Part shown: positions 46,933 to 55,460 of the stretch, piece by piece
How the letters are laid out: each line of letters begins with the position of its first letter
Position numbering within the stretch: position 1 is the first letter of the stretch
Source: Caldicellulosiruptor diazotrophicus
Lineage (GTDB): Bacteria > Bacillota > Thermoanaerobacteria > Caldicellulosiruptorales > Caldicellulosiruptoraceae
Direction of reading: 5' to 3'
Assembly: GCF_017347585.1 (NCBI RefSeq)
Contig: NZ_AP024480.1
Coordinates: 2,068,001 to 2,132,000, forward strand
Length of the DNA stretch: 64,000 bases
Notes under the pieces: model-generated
Told to the model about the DNA's origin: nothing
What the model saw: the letters and a program-made list of their open reading frames with translations, nothing else
Database searches by the model: none
Made by a program: the position numbers and the translations under genes

Positions 46933-47922
46933 ATGTATGTAGCAAATTCGAACAGATACAATAACATGATATACCTTCGCTGTGGAAAAAGTGGCTTAAA
47001 ACTTCCTGCTATCTCTCTTGGTTTTTGGCACAATTTTGGAGATGGTGACCCATTTGACAACATGCGAAAAATTGTTCAAAGAGCTTTTGATCTCGGAATA
47101 ACATACTTTGACCTTGCAAACAACTACGGACCACCACCGGGTGCTGCTGAGGAAAATTTTGGTAGATTATTTAAACTTAATTTAAGACCTTACAGAGATG
47201 AAATAATTGTTGCAACAAAGGCAGGATACAAGATGTGGGAAGGTCCATACGGTGATTGGGGCTCAAAAAAGTATCTTCTTGCAAGCTTAGACCAAAGCCT
47301 TAAACGAATGAACCTTGACTATGTCGATATTTTTTATTCGCACAGACCAGACCCAGAAACACCAATTGAAGAGACAATGGAGGCTTTGTATCAGGCAGTG
47401 CACAGCGGAAAAGCTTTGTATGCTGGTATATCAAATTACAATCCTGAACAAACTAAAATAGCGTATTCAGTTGCAAAACAAATGGGACTAAAGCTTATAG
47501 TAAATCAAGTTCGATACAATATGTTTGCAAGAGATGTTGAAAATGGTCTTTTTGATACATTAAATGAGCTTGGCATGGGAGCTGTGATATATTCTCCTCT
47601 TGCCCAGGGGCTTCTGACAGAGCGTTATTTGGACGGAATTCCTGAAGACTCAAGAGTAAGAAAATCAGGAGTGTTCTTGAAAGAAAGTGATATAACACCT
47701 GAGAGAATTGAAAAAGTTAAAAAGTTATCTGAGATTGCAAAAAGGCGTGGTCAGACAGTTTCACAGCTTGCACTTTCGTGGATTTTGCGAAACAAAGTTG
47801 TAGCCTCAGTAATTGTTGGTGCAAGCAAGGTATCTCAGATTGAAGATAATGTGGGATGTATTAATAATCTTGAGTTTTCAGAAGAAGAGCTGAGAGAGAT
47901 TGATGAGATTTTAAACTCATAA
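46933..47922 (+). CDS. Aldo/keto reductase (YghZ/L-glyceraldehyde 3-phosphate reductase type)
   Basis: 329-aa NADPH-dependent (beta/alpha)8 oxidoreductase. The catalytic tetrad appears as D and Y in YFDLANNYG, K in VATKAGYKM, and H in FYSHRPD. The nucleotide-binding end shows VIVGASKVSQIEDNVG. The GDPFDNMRKIVQRAFD start and PPPGAAEENFG are typical of the YghZ branch, which reduces methylglyoxal and L-glyceraldehyde 3-phosphate in other bacteria. SD AAAAGGAG lies 10 nt before ATG 46933; an alternative ATG at 46966 has no better SD. Single-gene transcript. Confidence 0.93.
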   Translation: MYVANSNRYNNMIYLRCGKSGLKLPAISLGFWHNFGDGDPFDNMRKIVQRAFDLGITYFDLANNYGPPPGAAEENFGRLFKLNLRPYRDEIIVATKAGYKMWEGPYGDWGSKKYLLASLDQSLKRMNLDYVDIFYSHRPDPETPIEETMEALYQAVHSGKALYAGISNYNPEQTKIAYSVAKQMGLKLIVNQVRYNMFARDVENGLFDTLNELGMGAVIYSPLAQGLLTERYLDGIPEDSRVRKSGVFLKESDITPERIEKVKKLSEIAKRRGQTVSQLALSWILRNKVVASVIVGASKVSQIEDNVGCINNLEFSEEELREIDEILNS

Positions 47923-47932
47923 TTAAAAAGTG

Positions 47933-47985
47933 AAAGGGGCTTTTCCCGAAAAGAAACAAGTCTGGGAGTTGCCCCTTTTTGTTTA
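47933..47985 (+). terminator. Terminator after the aldo/keto reductase gene
   Basis: Stem AAAGGGGC / GCCCCTTT reinforced by an inner TCCC / GGGA pair, followed by TTTGTTTATTTTT. Confidence 0.8.
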
Positions 47986-48010
47986 TTTTTTCATATATTT
48001 TTGAGGTTTA

Positions 48011-48565
48011 TTAAAACTTTTTGTACATCTCTCTCTTTGTCCCACAGATTGGACAATATTCAGGTGCTTCATCTAAAACTGTATGCCCACAAACAGGGCA
48101 GATATACACATTTTTAATCTCTATATCCTTTCCTTCTTTTGCGCTATCTTGAGCCATTTTAAAAAGCTGAGCATGAATCTTTTCTGCCTCAATTGCAAAA
48201 TAAAAGCTTCTTTCAGCATCTTTTTCGTTTTGATATTTTGCAGCATTTAAGTAAACATCATACATCTGGTTTACCTCAAAAAGTTCGCCGTCAATTGCTC
48301 CCTGAAGATTTTCCACTGTTGTGCCAACTCCAAATACTGCATCAGATGCAACCATATGCCCACCTTTGATGTTGCCAAGTACTTTAAAATGGTTGTTCGC
48401 ATGGACCTGCTCAGCATATGAGATTGCTCTAAAAAGTCTTGCAATGTTTGGAAAACCTTCTTTTTCAGCAATGTCACCCCATAGCAAATACCTCATGTGA
48501 GCCATGCTCTCCCCACCATATGCAGACCTCAAAAATCCTATTGTCATATCATTCTTTACGCTCAT
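48011..48565 (-). CDS. rbr: Rubrerythrin
   Basis: 184-aa NADH-peroxidase-type protein of anaerobes. The di-iron four-helix bundle shows AYGGESMAHMRY, EISY-like AISYAEQVHANNH, EVNQMYDVY and FAIEAEKIHAQ (E and H ligands). The C-terminal rubredoxin domain has CPVCGHTVLDEAPEYCPICG (two CxxC). It removes hydrogen peroxide using electrons from rubredoxin. Upstream lies the IS element, so any distant regulatory sequence may have been cut off. Confidence 0.95.
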   Translation of the reverse strand: MSVKNDMTIGFLRSAYGGESMAHMRYLLWGDIAEKEGFPNIARLFRAISYAEQVHANNHFKVLGNIKGGHMVASDAVFGVGTTVENLQGAIDGELFEVNQMYDVYLNAAKYQNEKDAERSFYFAIEAEKIHAQLFKMAQDSAKEGKDIEIKNVYICPVCGHTVLDEAPEYCPICGTKREMYKKF

Positions 48566-48676
48566 AAATCGGGTCCTCCTTTAAAATAAATTTCATTTCT
48601 TTTTTACCCATCAAAATCTTTTTTAAACATAAATGTTGCCGAAAATATTCCGTAAAATTATAATAAGGTATGATTA

Positions 48677-48850
48677 CGTGAACTACCGTCCACCTAAAGA
48701 AGTGGAGGCTTCGCGAGAAGTTTGGTAGGTTTAAACTACCCTTATTCTCACAGGGTGGTTCACACACCCGCTACTGGTTATCTGCACCGCAGCAGACTCA
48801 CCAGCTACTTTCTCAAGTATATTCAGCGCCCCGTTTATATCCGCATTAAC
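48677..48850 (-). ncRNA. Probable omega/reRNA at the 3' end of tnpB
   Basis: TnpB proteins use a guide RNA made from the 3' end of their own gene and the right end of the element. Here the segment includes two hairpins beyond the stop codon: GGTAG / CTACC (48724-48740) and CCACTT / AGGTGG (48690-48706). The guide would be the host sequence just outside the element, below 48677. The 5' boundary is a guess. Confidence 0.4.
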
Positions 48851-49948
48851 TACATACCCGCAATCTTTACATACGTACAATCCTCTGTATTTCCTGTTAC
48901 TTTTGCTTACTGTCCCACATCTACTGCATGTCTGTGATGTATAACTTTCATCCACTTCCATATACCCTATACCATAATACTTGCACTTCGATTCTAACTT
49001 TCTCTTAAATTTCTCATACGGTACTCCCATAAAATTTTGATTGTTCACCCTGCCAAGATTTATCTCTTGTTTTATACCTTCTAACTGACCTATTACTATG
49101 CTCCCTATCCTGTTTTCTAAACAGTGCTTGATTACAAAATTCACAGCCTGATTTAAAAAATTGTCAATTATATGCTGCCTTTTAAGAGAAATCTTTGCAA
49201 GTTTTAAACCTGATTTGATTCCCTGTTTTGAGTATACACTTTGAAGTCTTGCTCTTTGTTTGTTGTACCATCGGTTGACTGATTTTAAAAACCTACCCTC
49301 TATCAAAAAGGCAGTCCCAATGGTATCAACTATTGCTGCAAAATTGTTAAGCCCTAAGTCTATCGATAAGTACTTGCTTCTGTCAAGATTACAAAACTTT
49401 TCTTCCTCTTCATACACATACTCAATCTCAAACCACCTGCCACAAAACTTCGGTATTATCCTGACTTCCTTGAGCTTTTTGCCTGTAATGTTTTGTGGCA
49501 ACTCAAAATACAAGTACCTTACCCCAAATTCCCTATAAAAATTTCTACCAAGACTGAGTCTCAGTTTATTCCCTTCTACCTTGAACTGGTCTTTAGGAAA
49601 AACAATCTGGTACATCCCTTCCTTTGGCAGGTATGTCGGTATTGAAATTTTTTTATCTATTCTCCCTTCTTTTTTAGCTTTCAAAATACTTAAAAAAGAT
49701 TTAAAAGCTTCGTCCACAGAAATAAGAGTTTGCTGGGCAACCTGAGAAGGCAAAAGTCTGTAATTTTCGTTTTCCCTCACAAGATGATATACACTTTCAT
49801 ATGGCAGATATTCCTGAGTTTTAAAATAATGTTGCCTTATATGATACAAAGCATAGTTGTACAAGTTTTTGGAAAAGTAACACAGCAGACGCAGAAGTTT
49901 GTATGTTTGTTTATCACACCTTATATGATTCTTCTGTGTTTTGTACAT
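48731..49948 (-). CDS. tnpB: RNA-guided endonuclease TnpB (IS605 OrfB)
   Basis: 405 aa, apparently intact. The N-terminal helical/WED part is followed by a RuvC-like nuclease with all three acidic residues: SIDLGLNNF, IGQLEGI and NADINGALN. A zinc finger lies between the last two (CSRCGTVSKSNRKYRGLYVCKDC). Ancestor-type of Cas12 nucleases; it cuts DNA at sequences matching its guide and next to a target-adjacent motif, which helps keep the element in place. The opposite strand carries a spurious long frame that joins the GH65 gene. Confidence 0.92.
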   Translation of the reverse strand: MYKTQKNHIRCDKQTYKLLRLLCYFSKNLYNYALYHIRQHYFKTQEYLPYESVYHLVRENENYRLLPSQVAQQTLISVDEAFKSFLSILKAKKEGRIDKKISIPTYLPKEGMYQIVFPKDQFKVEGNKLRLSLGRNFYREFGVRYLYFELPQNITGKKLKEVRIIPKFCGRWFEIEYVYEEEEKFCNLDRSKYLSIDLGLNNFAAIVDTIGTAFLIEGRFLKSVNRWYNKQRARLQSVYSKQGIKSGLKLAKISLKRQHIIDNFLNQAVNFVIKHCLENRIGSIVIGQLEGIKQEINLGRVNNQNFMGVPYEKFKRKLESKCKYYGIGYMEVDESYTSQTCSRCGTVSKSNRKYRGLYVCKDCGYVVNADINGALNILEKVAGESAAVQITSSGCVNHPVRIRVV

Positions 49949-50068
49949 TTGAAATCACCTGAAAAATATTGTATCATATTTTTAGCAATTCATCTCCATC
50001 TTATAGAAGATGGAGTCTTCTTGCTAGATTTTGATAAAAAAGATTTTGCTGCGAAAGGAGAGTTCAGC

Positions 50069-52414
50069 TTGAGAAGGCTTCCCAAAAAGGAACCTATATT
50101 TTTGCCAGATGAGTGGAACATAATAGAGGAGGGCTTTCATCCTGAAAAGAATTTTTTGCTTGAGACCATTTTTACAGTTGCAAATGGATATTTAGGGCTG
50201 AGGGGAAACTTGGATGAAGATTTTCCTGACAAAAGCCAGAGCTTTAAAGCAACATATATTAACGGCTTTTATGAAGAGTATGATATAACCTATCCAGAGG
50301 GTGGATATGGATTTGCAAAGCGTGGCGAGGCAATGGTAAATGTTGCTGATGTGAAGACATTTGAAATAAGCATTGAGGATGAAAAATTTAATCTGTTCAG
50401 TGGGAAAATTTATAAACATATCAGAAAACTAAACATGAAGAGCGGAACGGTAGTACGCGAAATACTCTGGGAATCCGAACGTGGCAGAAAAATTTTTATA
50501 TCTTTTGAGCGGCTTGCATGTTTTAAAAGGCAGCATTTAGGAGCAATTAATATTAGAATAAAACCTCTCAATTTTTCTGGTAGAATAAAGATTGTAAGTA
50601 AAATAGATGGAAACTCTTCAAATCTGCTTGAGACAGAAGATGTGAGGGTTAGTTCTGGAATAGAAAAATTTCCTTTTGAGACAATTAAAGCTTCCTGTAA
50701 TAAACTTAATGGTTTTTTGATGCAGAAAACTAAAAAGAGTAGACTCTCGTATGGCTGCATGGTAGATCATGTTTTGAGCATCAAAGAATTTTTCTGCAAA
50801 TCTTTTGCCGACAAAGAGAAAAATCTTGTTATATTTGAAATTGAGTTTGATGCTAAACAAGATATGGAATATAGCTTGACAAAATATTTTTCATATTTTA
50901 CACAAAGAGATGTTGAAGAAGATTTGATTGAAGAGCTCTGTGCTGCTGAAATACTTGAAGCAAAAAAGATTGGATTTGAAAACCTTTTGAAAGAACAAAG
51001 AAAATTTTTGGAAACCTTTTGGAAAAACGCTAATGTTGTGGTAAAAGGAGATTTTAAAATTCAGCAAGCTATAAGATTTAGTCTATTTTCTCTGCTTCAA
51101 TCAACAGGTAGAAACGGTATTTCAAACATTGCTGCAAAAGGCTTGACCGGTGAAGGCTATGGCGGACATTATTTCTGGGACTCTGAAATTTATATAATGC
51201 CGTTTTTCATATATACCCAGCCAGAAATTGCAAAAATGCTTCTTTTATATAGATACAGCATTTTAGATACAGCAAGAAAGCGGGCAAGAGAGCTTCACCA
51301 CAGAGGAGCACTATATCCCTGGCGAACCATTGCAGGAAAAGAGTGTTCAGCATACTTCCCCGCTGGGACTGCCCAATACCACATAAACGCTGATATTGTG
51401 TATGCCATAAAAAAGTATTTTGAAGCAACAGATGATTTGGAATTTATAAAAAACTATGGTGCAGAGATTGTATTTGAAGTTGCAAGATTCTATTCAGAAC
51501 TTGGCCATTTCAGTGAAGCAAAGGGCGGAAAGTTCTGCATATTCTGTGTCACCGGCCCTGATGAGTATACTGCACTTGTTGACAACAACGCTTATACAAA
51601 CTATATGGTAAAGATGACCCTTGAGTTTGCTACAGAGCTTTATAATATATTAAAAGAAAAAGATAGTAATGCTCTTGAGAAACTTTGTAGAAAAATTGAG
51701 CTCTTAAAAGATGAGGTTTTACTGTGGAAAAACATTGCTGATAACATGTATTTGCCGTACAATTCAGAGCTGAAAATTATTCCTCAGGACGATTCATTCA
51801 TCTATAAAAAGAGGCTTGATTTGTCAAAAATCCCAGAGAATCAGTTTCCTCTTCTTTTAAACTGGCATTATTTAGACATTTATAGATATCAAGTTTGCAA
51901 ACAACCAGATGTCCTTTTGCTCATTTATCTTTTGAGAGAAAACTTTACATTTGAGGATTTAAAAAATAACTATGAATATTATGAACCAATTACAACACAT
52001 GACTCATCACTCTCACCTGCAATCTTTAGCATCCTTGCAGCAGAACTTGGATATTTAGACAAAGCATACGAATACTTTGTATATACAGCAAGAATGGACC
52101 TTGACGATTTAAATGACAACACAAAAGATGGAATTCACGCCGCTTGTATGGGCGGAGCTTGGCAAGCTTTGGTATTTGGTTTTGGTGGAATGAGAACAAA
52201 CAAAGACAGGCTTTCTTTTTCACCAAAGCTTCCTCAAAGGCTTGAATGTTTATCGTTTAAAGTAAGATACAAGGGAAAAGTTTTGAAAGTGGAAATCACA
52301 AAAGACAAAGCTTCCTATACACTTTTGGAAGGTGAAAGTGTTCAGCTTTCACATTATGGTAGCAGTTTTGAATTGAAAAGAGGACAGACTAAAGAATTTA
52401 TCCTTGCCAATTAA
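50069..52414 (+). CDS. GH65 disaccharide phosphorylase (kojibiose/maltose type)
   Basis: 781 aa. N-terminal beta-sandwich (DEWNIIEEGFHPEKNFLLET, ANGYLGLRGN), then an alpha/alpha barrel with YGGHYFWDSEIYIMPFF, the general acid E499 in VTGPDEYTALVDNNAYTN, and the C-terminal GIHAACMGGAWQALVFGFGG. GH65 enzymes phosphorolyse alpha-glucosides to beta-glucose 1-phosphate. The start is TTG 50069 (GAAAGGAGAG upstream); the frame running back to 49730 is antisense to tnpB and spurious. No signal peptide. Kojibiose, nigerose, trehalose or maltose are all possible substrates. Its own promoter region has been replaced or cut by the IS. Confidence 0.88.
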   Translation: MRRLPKKEPIFLPDEWNIIEEGFHPEKNFLLETIFTVANGYLGLRGNLDEDFPDKSQSFKATYINGFYEEYDITYPEGGYGFAKRGEAMVNVADVKTFEISIEDEKFNLFSGKIYKHIRKLNMKSGTVVREILWESERGRKIFISFERLACFKRQHLGAINIRIKPLNFSGRIKIVSKIDGNSSNLLETEDVRVSSGIEKFPFETIKASCNKLNGFLMQKTKKSRLSYGCMVDHVLSIKEFFCKSFADKEKNLVIFEIEFDAKQDMEYSLTKYFSYFTQRDVEEDLIEELCAAEILEAKKIGFENLLKEQRKFLETFWKNANVVVKGDFKIQQAIRFSLFSLLQSTGRNGISNIAAKGLTGEGYGGHYFWDSEIYIMPFFIYTQPEIAKMLLLYRYSILDTARKRARELHHRGALYPWRTIAGKECSAYFPAGTAQYHINADIVYAIKKYFEATDDLEFIKNYGAEIVFEVARFYSELGHFSEAKGGKFCIFCVTGPDEYTALVDNNAYTNYMVKMTLEFATELYNILKEKDSNALEKLCRKIELLKDEVLLWKNIADNMYLPYNSELKIIPQDDSFIYKKRLDLSKIPENQFPLLLNWHYLDIYRYQVCKQPDVLLLIYLLRENFTFEDLKNNYEYYEPITTHDSSLSPAIFSILAAELGYLDKAYEYFVYTARMDLDDLNDNTKDGIHAACMGGAWQALVFGFGGMRTNKDRLSFSPKLPQRLECLSFKVRYKGKVLKVEITKDKASYTLLEGESVQLSHYGSSFELKRGQTKEFILAN

Positions 52415-52423
52415 AATTTTAAA

Positions 52424-52467
52424 GGCTGTGAGAAGATTTGTGTTTTCTCCTCACAGCCGTTTTTTTG
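52424..52467. terminator. Bidirectional terminator between GH65 and lacI genes
   Basis: Stem GGCTGTGAGAAG / CTTC-like CCTCACAGCC with TTTTTTT on the plus side and TTTAAAATTTT on the minus side; the genes are convergent. Confidence 0.85.
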
Positions 52468-52485
52468 TAAAGCTTAAAAAGATAT

Positions 52486-53505
52486 TTAGCGCAGCCTTGC
52501 TGTTGATTCTCTTTTTATAAGCTCTGGCTCTAAGATAATGTGGTTTATGGGCTGCTTTGAAATCAGGTTTAAAAGCAGGTAAAAAGCTGATTTGCCCATT
52601 TCACTCTTGTTCTGTCTTATTGTTGTAAGAGTAGGGGTGATGTAACGTGCCAAGGATATATCGTCAAATCCAACAACCGAAACTTTTTTAGGCACATCCA
52701 CACCAAGTTCCTTTAATCTTTTTATAAGACCGATTGCCATCATGTCTGATGCAGCAAAAACTGCTGTGACACCTTTTTTAATAAAATAGTCTGCTGCTTC
52801 AAACCCGCTTGCCTCTGTAAAATCACCTTCATAAATAAGTTCACTGTCAACCTGAAGTCCGTTTTTGCTCAGTGCCAATATATAACCGTTTAATCTTTCT
52901 TGGCTGACATATGCTTTTTTGTGACCATTCAAAAATCCTATTTTTTTGTGTCCAAGGTTAATCAAGTGTTCTGTTGCAAGCTGCGCACCTTTTAGATTGT
53001 TTGTTGTCACATAACCTATATTTGAGTTTTTTATTGGAATGTCAAGCAAAACAACAGGATAGGTACTTTTTTGTATTTCATTCAGATACTCATCATCCAT
53101 CTTAAGTCCCATGATAAATGCGCCTTCAAGCCCTTTTTCCTGCATAACCGCATCAAAAGAGATTCTTTTTTGCTCCTCTGAAGATGTTGAGAGCAAAACA
53201 ACCTCATAACCATTGTCCATTGCAGCTTTCCTGAAACTTATAAGTATCTCATAATAAAAAACACCGTATATGCCTTCCCTCTCCATGTCTTCAATGAACA
53301 GTCCAACTCTTTTTGTCTTGTTTGTGACAAGGCTTTTTGCAAAGATGTTTGGTGTGTAGTTTAGTTTTTTGGCCATCTCTATTACCTTGTCTCTTGTTTC
53401 AGGGTTTATATCTGAGTAATTATTGAGCGCCCTTGAAACAGTGCTTGGTGACAGTCCCAAAGCTTTTGCAATATCTTTTATGGTCACATTCTTGTTCTTC
53501 CTCAT
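52486..53505 (-). CDS. LacI-family transcriptional regulator of the disaccharide cluster
   Basis: 339 aa. Helix-turn-helix and hinge at 7-60 (VTIKDIAKALGLSPSTVSRALNNYSDINPETRDKV), then a periplasmic-binding-protein-like sensor domain (VGLFIEDMEREGIYG, SVVGFDDISLARYITPTLTTI). It should repress the ABC/GH65 genes until a disaccharide or sugar phosphate binds. It has its own promoter with an operator-like sequence, so it probably autoregulates, and lies just downstream of the permease genes. Confidence 0.92.
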   Translation of the reverse strand: MRKNKNVTIKDIAKALGLSPSTVSRALNNYSDINPETRDKVIEMAKKLNYTPNIFAKSLVTNKTKRVGLFIEDMEREGIYGVFYYEILISFRKAAMDNGYEVVLLSTSSEEQKRISFDAVMQEKGLEGAFIMGLKMDDEYLNEIQKSTYPVVLLDIPIKNSNIGYVTTNNLKGAQLATEHLINLGHKKIGFLNGHKKAYVSQERLNGYILALSKNGLQVDSELIYEGDFTEASGFEAADYFIKKGVTAVFAASDMMAIGLIKRLKELGVDVPKKVSVVGFDDISLARYITPTLTTIRQNKSEMGKSAFYLLLNLISKQPINHIILEPELIKRESTARLR

Positions 53506-53529
53506 TTTTTCGTGTCTCCCTCTTATTTT

Positions 53530-53541
53530 TGAAATGTTTCA
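53530..53541 (-). promoter_or_regulatory. Operator-like site in front of the lacI gene
   Basis: TGAAACATTTCA on the minus strand: inverted TGAAA / TTTCA arms around a 2-bp centre. It lies just downstream of the lacI -10 box and resembles the sites at 56719 and 59927. Confidence 0.5.
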
Positions 53542-53558
53542 CTAAAACCTTGAAAATA

Positions 53559-53588
53559 ATTATACACTTTCTTTGTCTTCTATTTCAA
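53559..53588 (-). promoter_or_regulatory. Promoter of the lacI gene
   Basis: On the minus strand TTGAAA (53588-53583), 18-bp spacer, TATAAT (53564-53559). Confidence 0.6.
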
Positions 53589-53596
53589 CATTTTTA

Positions 53597-54460
53597 TTAC
53601 TCTTTAAGCCCTGTTGTTACTATCCCCCTGACGAAATATTTCTGAAATGCTACGAAAACTATTATGGTTGGCAAAGAAAGAAGGATTGCTCCTGCTAAAA
53701 CCTGGTTCCAAAACTGATAGTACTGACCGTAAAACGAGTTGAGGCCTACTGGCAGGGTATACAGCTCTTCAGACGAAGCTATGATGCTTGGCCACATGAA
53801 ACTGTTCCAGTTGCCCACAAATATGAATATAGCTTGAGTGGCCAAAGCTGGCAATGATAGCGGTAAGAATATTTTAAAGAATATTCCAAACCGTGACAGT
53901 CCGTCAATCAATGCAGCTTCTTCTAAATCCTTAGGGATTGTCAAAAAGTACTGGCGCATAAAAAATATATAGAATGCACTCACAAGCCATGGAATAATTA
54001 GTCCCTTGTACGAATCAATCCAGCCAAGTTTGTTTAGAATAAGGTAAATAGGAATTAAGAGTACCTGCCCAGGAATCATCATAGTACCTATGATAATGTA
54101 AAAAATAACCTTCTTAAATGGAAAGCTTAACCTTGCAAGAGCATAGGCTGCCATGGAATTAAAAAGTAGATTACCAGCTGTCACAGCCACTGCAACTACA
54201 AAGCTGTTAAAAAGCCACCTCATAAACGGAAACTCTGTTGTGATGTATTTATAGCTACTAAAGCTCAGCTTTCCAAAGTCAACTGAGAATTTTGTCACAT
54301 CTTCTACAGGTTTTAAAGAAGTTATAACGGCAATAAGGTACGGTACCAAGGTTATCAGTGCCCATAAAATGCAGATTGTATATAGCACTATTTTGACTCC
54401 AATCCCATAGGTATTTTCCTTCCTCCACACCTTTTTATCATCTCCTTTTTCGATAATCAA
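53597..54460 (-). CDS. Sugar ABC transporter permease, MalG type
   Basis: 287 aa with six transmembrane helices. The EAA loop reads EEAALIDGLSRFGIFFKIFLPLSLP, which contacts the ATPase. The C-terminus (FQKYFVRGIVTTGLKE) is typical of MalG-like CUT1 permeases. It forms the channel with the MalF-like protein encoded 13 nt upstream. No ATPase gene lies in the cluster, so a shared MsmK-type ATPase elsewhere is expected. Confidence 0.93.
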   Translation of the reverse strand: MIIEKGDDKKVWRKENTYGIGVKIVLYTICILWALITLVPYLIAVITSLKPVEDVTKFSVDFGKLSFSSYKYITTEFPFMRWLFNSFVVAVAVTAGNLLFNSMAAYALARLSFPFKKVIFYIIIGTMMIPGQVLLIPIYLILNKLGWIDSYKGLIIPWLVSAFYIFFMRQYFLTIPKDLEEAALIDGLSRFGIFFKIFLPLSLPALATQAIFIFVGNWNSFMWPSIIASSEELYTLPVGLNSFYGQYYQFWNQVLAGAILLSLPTIIVFVAFQKYFVRGIVTTGLKE

Positions 54461-54473
54461 GAAAAATCACTAC

Positions 54474-55361
54474 TTAATACGACATTTCCTCACCAAAAAA
54501 CTTTCGCTGAATTAACGTAAACACAAATATAATCCCAAACACAACAAACGCCATAGCTGAGGCAACTCCCATGTTGAATTCTTTAAAAGCTGTTCTATAT
54601 ATCATCACAACCATTGTCATTGCTTTTCCCATGGGGCCACCATCAGAACCACCTATAATGTATGACAAATCAAACATCTGGAGAGTGCTAATAAAAGATA
54701 CAACTGTATTGAAAAATATCATCGGTTTTAAAAGAGGTACTGTGATTTTAACAAGCTTAATAAATTCTCCTGCACCTTCAACCTCTGCAGCTTCATAAAG
54801 CTGGTCTGGAATAGTTGAAAGCCCAGACAAAAATGTAACCATATAAAACCCTACAGACCCCCAAACAGCAACACTGACAATTGCCGGCATCACAAAAGAA
54901 GGTTCATTGAACCAGTTTCGGGGAGTAATCCCAATATGGCTTAAAATCTGATTCACAAGCCCATCTGTTTTGTACAAAAACAGAAATATAATTGATACTG
55001 CTACAGGTGATGTAACTGTGGGAAGATAATATGTTGTTCTGAAAAACTCCTTGAATTTTACCTTGTCATTTACTATCACAGCTAAAATGAGAGCAATAAT
55101 AAGCTGAGTAGGAACAACTAAAACCGAATAATAAATTGTGTTAAAAATAGAATCTAAAAACATCTTGTTTGTCAGCGCTTCTTTATAGTTAGCAAGGCCT
55201 ACAAATTTAGGTGGAACATCTCCTAAGAATGAAAAGTTCTGAAAACTTATCATAAAAGCTTTTACAAGTGGGTAAGCAAAAAATACACAAAAAGACAGTA
55301 TATAAGGAAGCAGCATGACAAAAGCTGTCAAGTATTCTTGGGCTTTTGTTCTATTTCTCAT
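54474..55361 (-). CDS. Sugar ABC transporter permease, MalF type
   Basis: 295 aa with six transmembrane helices; EAA loop YEAAEVEGAGEFIKLVKITVPLLKP. The N-terminus (YLTAFVMLLPYILSFCVFFAYPLVKAF) and FVGLANYKEALT are typical of CUT1 permeases for di- and oligosaccharides. It is separated from the binding-protein gene by 100 bp with a hairpin, which probably lowers its expression compared with that gene. Confidence 0.93.
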   Translation of the reverse strand: MRNRTKAQEYLTAFVMLLPYILSFCVFFAYPLVKAFMISFQNFSFLGDVPPKFVGLANYKEALTNKMFLDSIFNTIYYSVLVVPTQLIIALILAVIVNDKVKFKEFFRTTYYLPTVTSPVAVSIIFLFLYKTDGLVNQILSHIGITPRNWFNEPSFVMPAIVSVAVWGSVGFYMVTFLSGLSTIPDQLYEAAEVEGAGEFIKLVKITVPLLKPMIFFNTVVSFISTLQMFDLSYIIGGSDGGPMGKAMTMVVMIYRTAFKEFNMGVASAMAFVVFGIIFVFTLIQRKFFGEEMSY

Positions 55362-55405
55362 TTTTTATTCACATCCCCCTATAACTTACAGTTATATTCT
55401 TATAA

Positions 55406-55435
55406 ATCAAGGCAGGCTTTTTTACCTGCCTTGAT
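55406..55435 (-). terminator. Intra-operon attenuator hairpin after the binding-protein gene
   Basis: Stem ATCAAGGCAGG / CCTGCCTTGAT with loop CTTTTTTA. On the minus strand it is followed only by TTATAAG, a weak U tract, so partial termination is expected, giving more binding protein than permease. Confidence 0.6.
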
Positions 55436-55460
55436 TATTTTCCCGGTAGTATTTTCTATT

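Larger units (their letters stand above)
48677..50012 (-). mobile_element. IS200/IS605-type element with tnpB only (IS1341-like)
   Basis: About 1.34 kb. It holds one intact tnpB and no tnpA transposase. The downstream end (minus-strand reading) has the hairpin CCACTTCTTTAGGTGG followed by GGTAGTTCAC, the typical right end of this group; the upstream end has a perfect palindrome CTCCATCTTATAGAAGATGGAG at 49989-50010. Exact cleavage sites cannot be fixed without an empty-site comparison. It separates rubrerythrin from the GH65 gene. It would need TnpA in trans to move. Confidence 0.8.

Noticed and set aside
49730-50068. N-terminal extension giving the GH65 gene an 894-aa frame
   Set aside because: The extension is antisense to tnpB and crosses the IS end; a TTG with GAAAGGAGAG at 50069 gives the normal GH65 start.
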